7,009 nt of DNA from Candidatus Omnitrophota bacterium (GTDB taxonomy: Bacteria > Omnitrophota > Gorgyraeia > Gygaellales > Profunditerraquicolaceae): positions 1 through 7,009 of the forward strand of contig JAQUON010000074.1 of NCBI GenBank assembly GCA_028717045.1, given 5' to 3'. Made by a program: the position numbers and the translations under genes. Every line of letters starts with the position of its first letter. The stretch's first letter is position 1. Below are positions 1-4,620 of this stretch, one piece after another. Under the pieces are notes generated by a model. It saw only the letters and a list, made by a program, of their open reading frames with translations, did no database searches and was not told the origin of the DNA.

Positions 1-1984
1 CGCGGGGAGCACGCATGCGGAGCTTTTTAAAAATATCCTCTGCTGCCTTCGGGTCCCCGGATTCCCGGAAACAAATGCCCAACCCAGCCAACGCAGAAGG
101 ATGCCAAGGGATGGCTTTAAGCGTTTCCTGAAGATAATACATTGCCTTTTTATAAGAACCCTGGCGCATATATATCTTGCCTAAAAGAAAATTGGCTTCG
201 GCGCACCCGGGCATTATCATGAGCGCATACAAACACTCCTGCTGTGCGAGAACATCTTCTCCGAAGAGCGAGAAAAGATGGGCGCGATTAAGATAGGCGA
301 CGGGATAGATTTGCTGCTGCACAAAGCAAGAAGGATTGGGCCGGTGGGCGCGATAGCGCTTCATGTCAACTGCGTACTGTTCAATAAACGCCTTATAAGA
401 AAGGCTATTGCGGACAAAAATAACCCCGAACCCATCAAAGAACACAAGCTGCCAGCGAGGGTCTTTATAGAGATAGGCAAGTATGTTCGGTAGGGGCCGG
501 TTATTCAAACTCATTAACACAATATCGAAATGGTACCCCTGCGCCGCCCTATCAAAAAGAAGCGTATTGCCGTTGAGCATATCGAGGTATTTTTTAAAAA
601 AGGCTTGGCCGTAAAGTTCAGTGCGGCCGTCAATAAAAATGCGGTTGTGCGGATAGGTCCTGCCGATAAGGTAGGCGCCTGAATCAAAATCATTGAACAC
701 ATTCCCTTTCATCCCGTGGGTAAGAAGAAAATCCGCTGCCCTTTCGGGGTAACTCTGCGCATTAATGCCCGAAAGGTCGCTTTTAAATTGACGGGTGGTA
801 AAATCGTAATACCGCTGCGTAAGTATGGCGTGTGAGCGTGTTGCCATAATAAAGACAAGAAAAACGGCAAGGGCGTACCTTGCGAGGAAATAAGGCGCAG
901 TTTTCGAAGAAGCCTTGAGTGTGATATGGGAGGCGATCCCGGCGATAGTAGCGACGAGATAACGCAGTATGAATACGTATGCGACAAACGCAAAGAATGC
1001 CACGTGTCGTACTGTCTGTGAAAAAATAAAAAACAACACAAGAAGCACAATATCCCGCATGCTCGCCCTTTTGATGTTGACGATAAAAAGCAGCCCGCAG
1101 ATGCCTACCATGAGCAGATAGAAGTACGTGTTCTGCAGATACGTAACTGTCTGCAAAGTTGGCTGCAATTCCTGGATGTGTTGTAGAAAAATATGCGCCT
1201 TCCCTGCGAGGGCTTCTTTAAGTATGCTCAAAGGATAAAGGAGGCCGCGTATGCCGTTGGGGTTAATGGTCCCCGCCGCAAGAACCACCAGACACAGTTT
1301 CTTAAGCCGCCTGTATGCGGCATCGCTTAATGCCGAGGCTTCTTGCCACTGCCAGGGCAAAAACGTAAGGTGGCGCCTTAAGAATTCAGCCGTAAGAAAT
1401 AAAAGAACGAGCAGGGGCCCGAGAAAAAAATACCCGTGTAGATTGACCCATATGACCTGCAGCAAAACCACGTACCAAATTTTTTTACTCTCCAAGTACG
1501 CAGTCAGCATATACAAATACCCCGCGAAAATAAAAAGGCTGAATATTTCGGGCCTGATATTAAACCGGCTTAAAGACGCATAGGCGGCAAGCAACACAAA
1601 TGCCGCCGGCTCAAGGAAAGACCTGGCAAGATGCAGGCCTGCCAGCAATAGAATGAAAAAGGCTCCCGTGATAACCGTGCTTTGCAAGAAAATCAAGCCG
1701 TCTGCCCCCCACAGGGAATACAGCGCATAGACAACCACCTGAAAAAGCCAAGAATGGTCTATCCATGGCTTTCCCGCTACTGTAAAAGAGAAAATATCGC
1801 GGCAGGGGATGGCATGGGTATGCGCGATTATCTCTCCTGTTTTCAGGTGGAGCCAGATATCCAGGTCATACAAAGAGGTATGCGCCATAAGAAAAATAAA
1901 GACCAGGACGCTGGCAGCGGCACAGGCGCCTAAAAGGGAATCTATTATTAACCAAGCGTTTTTGCCTAAAGGGTTATTTTTCAT
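1..1984 (-). CDS. Large polytopic membrane protein with C-terminal TPRs, GT-C-like (3' end outside window)
   Basis: Reading the minus strand from ATG at 1984-1982 gives 661 codons without a stop, open at the window edge. An in-frame TAA lies 15-17 bases before the ATG; there is no clear Shine-Dalgarno. About ten hydrophobic segments span residues 12-382 (for example 12-34, 95-116, 168-202, 285-303, 311-347, 368-382). After the first helix a loop carries an LYDLDIWLHLKTGE motif and then GKPWIDHSWLFQ near 71-82. Such acidic motifs in the first external loop are typical of GT-C-fold glycosyltransferases and of a broad family of uncharacterised bacterial TPR membrane proteins. Further family-like motifs are INPNG (240-244), NDFDSGAYL (431-439) and FIDGRTELYG (450-459). 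Residues 565-661 form TPR-like helices (AEANFLLGKIYMRQGSYKKA). A role in envelope glycosylation or polymer assembly is inference. It is last of three co-directional genes, 27 bases after the preceding one. Confidence 0.85.
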   Translation of the reverse strand, partial: MKNNPLGKNAWLIIDSLLGACAAASVLVFIFLMAHTSLYDLDIWLHLKTGEIIAHTHAIPCRDIFSFTVAGKPWIDHSWLFQVVVYALYSLWGADGLIFLQSTVITGAFFILLLAGLHLARSFLEPAAFVLLAAYASLSRFNIRPEIFSLFIFAGYLYMLTAYLESKKIWYVVLLQVIWVNLHGYFFLGPLLVLLFLTAEFLRRHLTFLPWQWQEASALSDAAYRRLKKLCLVVLAAGTINPNGIRGLLYPLSILKEALAGKAHIFLQHIQELQPTLQTVTYLQNTYFYLLMVGICGLLFIVNIKRASMRDIVLLVLFFIFSQTVRHVAFFAFVAYVFILRYLVATIAGIASHITLKASSKTAPYFLARYALAVFLVFIMATRSHAILTQRYYDFTTRQFKSDLSGINAQSYPERAADFLLTHGMKGNVFNDFDSGAYLIGRTYPHNRIFIDGRTELYGQAFFKKYLDMLNGNTLLFDRAAQGYHFDIVLMSLNNRPLPNILAYLYKDPRWQLVFFDGFGVIFVRNSLSYKAFIEQYAVDMKRYRAHRPNPSCFVQQQIYPVAYLNRAHLFSLFGEDVLAQQECLYALMIMPGCAEANFLLGKIYMRQGSYKKAMYYLQETLKAIPWHPSALAGLGICFRESGDPKAAEDIFKKLRMRAPR

Positions 1985-2011
1985 AGATGCGCCGAGGCCT
2001 TAAAAATGAGG

Positions 2012-2452
2012 CTATTCTTTTCTGCTAAACGCCCTTCTTGAAGAAGGAAGCGTAAGATACAAAATCAATAACAGATGATACGCCAGGGAGATGATGTTTT
2101 TGACGGGCGAAGGGATAACGGTCTCCAGCGCGCCGGAAAGGACAATTACCTTGGCAATAATCAGTAATTTACTCGCCAAAACAAGCGAGGCAAAAAAAAG
2201 CAAAAGATAATAACATGGGCGGTTACGCCTAAGAATGCCCACCCCCAAGCCAAGCGACACAACAGCAGCACATACTACAAAGATTAATACGCCTAATGGT
2301 TTTTGCGAAGTGCCCAACACTAGGCTCGTGGCGACTCCGGACAAAGTAAAAGACCCGATGAGTATCTCTATGATGCCGAAAACACTAATGCCTTGGCGTA
2401 GATTCATAATTTTATAGTAACGCAGCCATCCTGTCTTTGCGTATCCCCCCAT
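2012..2452 (-). CDS. Small four-helix membrane protein, function unknown
   Basis: A 146-residue ORF on the minus strand with four hydrophobic segments at about residues 22-46, 54-74, 81-103 and 118-136, joined by short loops and ending in a basic tail (SSRRAFSRKE). I recognise no catalytic motif. The loop GTSQKPLGV and the segment ALETVIPSPVKNIISLAYH look like conserved features of a small uncharacterised integral membrane family, but I cannot name it. The first ATG (2452) is not preceded by a Shine-Dalgarno. The second Met, residue 16 (ATG at 2407-2405, MNLRQGISVFGIIEI), is the more plausible start, since it places the first helix near the N terminus and drops a hydrophilic leader. It lies 40 bases after the ycaO-like gene and 27 before the TPR membrane protein, so the three may be one transcript. 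Confidence 0.75.
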   Translation of the reverse strand: MGGYAKTGWLRYYKIMNLRQGISVFGIIEILIGSFTLSGVATSLVLGTSQKPLGVLIFVVCAAVVSLGLGVGILRRNRPCYYLLLFFASLVLASKLLIIAKVIVLSGALETVIPSPVKNIISLAYHLLLILYLTLPSSRRAFSRKE

Positions 2453-2492
2453 AATCAGATTGAGCGCACCGATTGCATATCAACGCTTTGTC

Positions 2493-3788
2493 TCAATGGC
2501 CAACCAATTTTATTTTTTTGATATTTCTTGTCAGGTAGCGGAAATAATGTAAATGCCTGGAAATCCGAACAGCCCTATCGTGAAGATTGACTATCCCGAC
2601 CCCCAATATTCCTGGCTGCAAACCAGTAACCAATACCCTGACCGCAGGTATGCCTATTTGAGGATGGGTCAGGTCTTTTGCGATAATTTCACACCCTTTG
2701 CTGTGTAAAAGTTTAATTATAAATTTTATATCCTCAAGCAAATCCGCCTGGTTATAGCTTTCTATCGCACGAAACGGTATTCGTTTTCCGGAATCAATAA
2801 CATCATCAAAAAAACTATGTATATCCTGCGGCATATGATTCAACATATTAATTGTAGGGTGGTTATGTCTCAAGAGGAACATGGTAGCTGCGCGTACCTG
2901 CATCAATTCTGTAATGGCTCTTGCCAATGCGACATTTTTATCTGGATGGACGCCGAGAGCGGTATAAAAACTGAAATTCCCCAAATAGGGGGGAGTACGT
3001 GGATATGCAAATATTCTAATGGCGGGGATTTTAAAACTCCCCGTAAAATAATTAAGTTTTACTTCTAGCCCTTCATCGCGCACGATCCGAACGATCAAAT
3101 CGCTTAGTTGGCGATTCTTTATGGATTCGACATCGATTGTCGATACTTTAACCTTGTTCCAAGAAACCACGTCTTCCAAGTGGCATTCAATAATCTCGCA
3201 GAGTGCGTGTAGTATTGCTTCTTCGATGTTATTGCCAGTGGCGAGTCCCATGCTATTAGAGAAATCATCCCGGCATAGTCGAGGATTAAGAAAAACCAGG
3301 TTGGCAGGAATGAACGTCTCTTTTTTGCTCGACAGAGAATAACACCGGACCCACGGCCTTTTTTGGCTGTCAATTTCTCTCTTAGAATAGAGTTTTCGCT
3401 GCAGATTACAAGGGACAAAATCCCATCGCGATATCGCGCCCAGGTTTTTTATCCCGTGGAAGTCAGAATATACTAATTCTTTTTTCCTGACCGCTGAATC
3501 CGAAGCGGTAAAGCGCTCTACCCGCTCCATGAGACCACTTACCAGCGCCAAGTCATCTGTCAATCCTTTGCCCCAGCTAGGTAGCCGTGCATTGCGAAAC
3601 AGACCGTTGTGAGTAACCGCGTATACCGGTATGTTCGCTTGGTTAAGCGCGCCTATTCTAAGCGTCCTTTCGTAAACCGGCAGTCCTGAGCTCTTTATGC
3701 GCTTCAGAAGCATTGTTTTAGTCGCTGCTGGGCTGGCGATTCTGTGCGTGCCGTTAAAAAAAGATTTTATAGAAGGGCGCAGTTGCAT
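2493..3788 (-). CDS. YcaO-domain protein, stand-alone (ATP-dependent peptide or protein backbone modification)
   Basis: 431 residues in the size range of single-domain YcaO proteins. YcaO enzymes use ATP to activate a peptide amide, giving azolines, thioamides or amidines; E. coli YcaO is instead linked to RimO-dependent methylthiolation of ribosomal protein S12. Visible motifs: S84-GLM-E88-RV-E91-R92 (the SxxxExxE ATP/Mg site); a central block SMGLATGNNIEEAILHALCE with E189, E190, E198 and E201; and R290-AITE294-LMQ297 matching the RxxTExxQ site. A late block HPQIGIPAVRVLVTGL (375-390) closes the fold. The C terminus (IKKIKLVGH) lacks the proline-rich PxPxP tail of many azoline-forming YcaOs. 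No TfuA, E1-like, dehydrogenase or recognisable precursor peptide gene lies in this window, so the substrate is unknown. Start at 3788 is the first ATG; neither it nor Met26 has a clear Shine-Dalgarno. Sampled lines of the gene's 3' half are 30-42% G+C against about 55% in neighbouring genes, hinting at separate origin. Confidence 0.88.
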   Translation of the reverse strand: MQLRPSIKSFFNGTHRIASPAATKTMLLKRIKSSGLPVYERTLRIGALNQANIPVYAVTHNGLFRNARLPSWGKGLTDDLALVSGLMERVERFTASDSAVRKKELVYSDFHGIKNLGAISRWDFVPCNLQRKLYSKREIDSQKRPWVRCYSLSSKKETFIPANLVFLNPRLCRDDFSNSMGLATGNNIEEAILHALCEIIECHLEDVVSWNKVKVSTIDVESIKNRQLSDLIVRIVRDEGLEVKLNYFTGSFKIPAIRIFAYPRTPPYLGNFSFYTALGVHPDKNVALARAITELMQVRAATMFLLRHNHPTINMLNHMPQDIHSFFDDVIDSGKRIPFRAIESYNQADLLEDIKFIIKLLHSKGCEIIAKDLTHPQIGIPAVRVLVTGLQPGILGVGIVNLHDRAVRISRHLHYFRYLTRNIKKIKLVGH

Positions 3789-3868
3789 TATTGGGAAAGA
3801 AGTATTAAAAATCCGGCTTTGCAGAAAGGCATAGGCGCTGGATTCATTCTTCGCAATACAAAAACTAT

Positions 3869-3953
3869 TAGCCCCAACCGGATCCCCGCTATATCTTTTT
3901 ATGCTGTCGCGGGGTCCCGCCTACAAAATTCATATCGATGGGCGGGAACCGGG
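3869..3953 (-). pseudogene. tRNA-Glu 3' fragment 2 (T arm plus 3' acceptor strand)
   Basis: On the minus strand it reads CCCGGTT, then the hairpin element, then ATCCGGTTGGGGCTA. This matches the T stem, T-loop edges and 3' acceptor strand of the intact tRNA (ACCGGTTCAAATCCGGTTGGGGCTA) with the T-loop interior replaced by the element. The trailer TAATAGTTTTTG resembles the intact tRNA's trailer TATTAGTTTC, so the duplication included sequence beyond the mature 3' end. Acceptor 5' strand, D arm and anticodon arm are missing, so it cannot be a tRNA alone. Confidence 0.8.
3884..3947 (-). repeat. Double-hairpin element A (T-loop insertion)
   Basis: Two adjacent hairpins, given on the plus strand: CCCCGC (3884-3889) pairs with GCGGGG (3909-3914) around a 19-base loop, and TCCCGCC (3915-3921) pairs with GGCGGGA (3941-3947) around a 19-base loop. 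The junction reads GGGGTCCC. The first loop is akin to those of elements B and D (plus-strand pyrimidine-rich, ending TGCTGTC or TTCTGC); the second shares TACARATTCAT with element C. It splits a 4-bp CCGG T stem of the surrounding tRNA fragment. Confidence 0.82.
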
Positions 3954-3961
3954 ATAGAATT

Positions 3962-4049
3962 TAGCCCCAAGGGGATTCCCGCGGTATCGTCTTTATTCTG
4001 CCGGCGGGATCCCGTCTAATCGGCTTAATTACAGACGGGAGAACCCCTT
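3962..4049 (-). pseudogene. tRNA-Glu 3' fragment 1 (T arm plus 3' acceptor strand)
   Basis: On the minus strand it reads AAGGGGTTC, then the hairpin element, then ATCCCCTTGGGGCTA. The T stem AAGGGG/CCCCTT pairs over 6 bp, and the T-loop edges TTC and AT are those of a normal tRNA. The stem sequence differs from the intact copy's ACCGG/CCGGT but remains paired, so it either derives from a different tRNA-Glu isoacceptor or has drifted by compensatory change. It begins 9 bases after the intact tRNA's discriminator base. D arm, anticodon arm and 5' acceptor strand are absent. Confidence 0.8.
3977..4040 (-). repeat. Double-hairpin element B (T-loop insertion)
   Basis: On the plus strand the first hairpin is TCCCGCGG (3977-3984) with CCGGCGGGA (4001-4009), 8 pairs with one bulged G at 4003 around a 16-base loop; the bulge looks like loss of one base from a once perfect stem. 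The second is TCCCGTCT (4010-4017) with AGACGGGA (4033-4040), 8 pairs around a 15-base loop. The junction is GCGGGATCCCG. The first loop (TATCGTCTTTATTCTG) resembles the first loops of elements A and D. Confidence 0.82.
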
Positions 4050-4058
4050 AGAAACTAA

Positions 4059-4133
4059 TAGCCCCAACCGGATTTGAACCGGTGTTTAATGGCTGAGAAC
4101 CATTCGTCCTGGACCAGGCTAGACGATGGGGCC
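4059..4133 (-). tRNA. tRNA-Glu (anticodon CTC)
   Basis: 75 bases on the minus strand fold as a complete cloverleaf: acceptor GGCCCCA with TGGGGCT (G1-U72 wobble, the other six Watson-Crick), D stem GTCT with GGAC around AGCCTGGTCCA, anticodon stem AATGG with CCATT, loop TTCTCAG giving anticodon CTC (codon GAG), 4-base variable region, T stem ACCGG with CCGGT around TTCAAAT, discriminator A. CCA is not encoded, so a CCA-adding enzyme is required. A CTC isoacceptor is usually dispensable where a TTC one exists, which may explain why the locus tolerates rearrangement. It is the only complete copy in the array and carries no hairpin element. Confidence 0.93.
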
Positions 4134-4149
4134 ACAGAACTTTGTTATT

Positions 4150-4262
4150 GCCCCATCCTGCGTATCTGTCTTAGACCAGGCTTCCCGTCCTACAGATTCA
4201 TTTCATCCGACGGGATCCCACTCGTACGATGTTAATCTCAGGAGTGGGAAGACGATGGGGCC
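4150..4262 (-). pseudogene. tRNA-Glu 5' fragment 2 (acceptor 5' strand plus D arm)
   Basis: On the minus strand it starts GGCCCCATCGTCT exactly like the intact tRNA, then carries the hairpin element, then continues AGCCTGGTCTAAGAC. The D stem GTCT/AGAC still pairs and the D loop AGCCTGGTCTA nearly matches the functional copy. It then diverges and, instead of an anticodon arm, ends with GATGGGGC, which pairs over 8 bp with its own GCCCCATC. Without the element it would form a miniature of acceptor-like helix plus D arm. It has no anticodon or T arm. Confidence 0.8.
4183..4249 (-). repeat. Double-hairpin element C (D-loop insertion)
   Basis: On the plus strand: TCCCGTC (4183-4189) with GACGGGA (4209-4215), 7 pairs and a 19-base loop; TCCCACTC (4216-4223) with GAGTGGGA (4242-4249), 8 pairs and an 18-base loop; junction GGGATCCC. 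Flanks compare directly with the intact tRNA: the base before (T4182) and after (A4250) are adjacent as T4120 and A4121 there. The element is thus a clean 67-base insertion between tRNA positions 13 and 14 with no lost base and no target duplication. Confidence 0.86.
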
Positions 4263-4278
4263 ACAGAACTTTGTTATT

Positions 4279-4389
4279 GCCCCATCCTGCGTATCTGTCT
4301 TAGACCAGGCCCCCGCTGTACCCTTTTTGTTCTGCCAGCGGGGTCCCGCCGGACGCAATGAAATAAGACGGCGGGAAGACGATGGGGCC
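4279..4389 (-). pseudogene. tRNA-Glu 5' fragment 1 (acceptor 5' strand plus D arm)
   Basis: First unit of the array, starting about 11 bases from the predicted transcription start. It has the same backbone as 5' fragment 2: GGCCCCATCGTCT, hairpin element, GCCTGGTCTAAGAC, then a tail ending GATGGGGC that pairs with the acceptor 5' strand. A14 of the tRNA is missing or replaced at the right insertion boundary. Its position just behind the promoter is where the first tRNA of an operon would be expected, suggesting it descends from the original gene copy. Confidence 0.8.
4311..4376 (-). repeat. Double-hairpin element D (D-loop insertion)
   Basis: On the plus strand: CCCCGCTG (4311-4318) with CAGCGGGG (4336-4343), and TCCCGCCG (4344-4351) with CGGCGGGA (4369-4376). 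Both stems are perfect 8 bp and both loops are 17 bases; the junction is GGGGTCCC. It is inserted at the same D-loop point as element C but shares little sequence with it. Its first loop resembles those of elements A and B. Its second loop (GACGCAATGAAATAAGA) resembles, in inverted orientation, the first loop of element C. Confidence 0.86.
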
Positions 4390-4406
4390 ATATAAAAGGT
4401 AGCACT

Positions 4407-4436
4407 ATTCTACTATAGGGGGGAGTTTTTAGTCAA
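4407..4436 (-). promoter_or_regulatory. Predicted sigma-70-type promoter of the tRNA array
   Basis: On the minus strand TTGACT (4436-4431), an 18-base spacer, and TAGAAT (4412-4407). Transcription would begin near 4400, about 10 bases before the first tRNA-like fragment. Both boxes are one or two bases from consensus. It is the only such pair noticed just upstream of the array, so all five units probably share one transcript. Confidence 0.65.
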
Positions 4437-4536
4437 CCAATTTCTCCGCTGGAAAGATTAAGGCAAGCCTTGCATTGATGCTGAACGGTTGCCAAAAAAC
4501 CGGACATAATCCTGGAACCGTACATGTATAAATTTA

Positions 4537-4565
4537 TTGACCCTCCTGAACGAATGGTATATACT
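4537..4565 (+). promoter_or_regulatory. Predicted sigma-70-type promoter of the FIST-kinase operon
   Basis: TTGACC (4537-4542), a 17-base spacer, and TATACT (4560-4565), close to consensus with ideal spacing. Transcription would begin near 4572, leaving about a 50-base leader before ATG 4621. This makes an upstream TTG start at 4537 untenable, because that TTG is the -35 box itself. The leader holds only a weak 5-bp hairpin (TGGCA/TGCCA). The stretch 4441-4536 between the two divergent promoters shows nothing recognisable. Confidence 0.65.
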
Positions 4566-4620
4566 TGTGTCAGCGTGGCATAAATCAAACCCGTGCCATC
4601 GAAAAATTGTGTCGAACGGC

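Larger units (their letters stand above)
4121..4310 (-). repeat. Perfect 61-base direct repeat (4121-4181 and 4250-4310)
   Basis: The two 61-base copies are identical on inspection; the first 13 bases (AGACGATGGGGCC on plus) recur a third time at 4377-4389. Each copy joins the 5' end of one tRNA-like unit to the tail of the unit upstream of it. The unit boundaries are therefore duplicated exactly, while the hairpin elements between copies differ completely. This implies the backbone duplicated recently, or is kept homogeneous by gene conversion, while the elements diversified or were acquired independently. Confidence 0.9.
3869..4389 (-). repeat. tRNA-Glu fragment array with four double-hairpin insertions
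   Basis: In minus-strand order the stretch contains: 5' fragment (4389-4279), 5' fragment (4262-4150), intact tRNA-Glu (4133-4059), 3' fragment (4049-3962), 3' fragment (3953-3869). The three 5' ends share GGCCCCATCGTCT and recur every 127-129 bases. The three 3' ends share TTGGGGCTA or TGGGGCTA and recur every 93-97 bases. Each fragment carries one 64-67 base double hairpin, in the D loop for 5' fragments and in the T loop for 3' fragments; the intact tRNA has none. There is no protein gene here: the open frames crossing it are accidental. It lies between a promoter at 4407-4436 and the ycaO-like gene 80 bases downstream, with no obvious intrinsic terminator. Confidence 0.85.

Noticed and set aside
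709..1050. Minus-strand 113-codon frame
   Set aside because: It lies in another frame of the long TPR membrane-protein gene, which runs open across the whole region.
3744..4019. Plus-strand frame of 91 codons over the ycaO start and elements A and B
   Set aside because: It overlaps a convincing gene on the other strand and runs through hairpins and tRNA parts; its residues show no domain.
3884..4040. Rho-independent terminators of the tRNA transcript
   Set aside because: Stems are strong, but none is directly followed by a T run on the minus strand; the nearest T5 (in TAGTTTTTG) lies about 20 bases after element A.
3869..4133. Integrase attachment sites (T-arm-derived direct repeats)
   Set aside because: T arm plus 3' acceptor is a common att core, but copies are only 93-97 bases apart and no integrase gene is present; the 5' fragments also do not fit.
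4121..4389. CRISPR array
   Set aside because: The repeats are 61 bases and contain tRNA sequence, only two full copies exist, and the intervening 66-68 base segments are self-complementary hairpins rather than unique spacers.
3869..4389. Archaeal-type tRNA introns at non-canonical positions
   Set aside because: No bulge-helix-bulge can be drawn at the element boundaries, each element is closed by its own two hairpins, and the host units lack anticodon arms, so splicing would not restore a tRNA.
4126..4395. Open frame across the repeats with an internally repeated peptide (GPQNFVIAPSCVSVLDQ)
   Set aside because: It is the antisense of the tRNA fragments; the peptide repeat merely mirrors the 61-base DNA repeat, and no ribosome binding site or protein-like pattern supports it.
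4537..4620. 28-residue N-terminal extension of the FIST protein from a TTG at 4537
   Set aside because: The TTG is the -35 box of a well-formed promoter, and the extension does not resemble FIST sequence.
4572..4620. Riboswitch in the FIST leader
   Set aside because: The leader is about 50 bases with only a 5-bp hairpin and no recognisable aptamer core.
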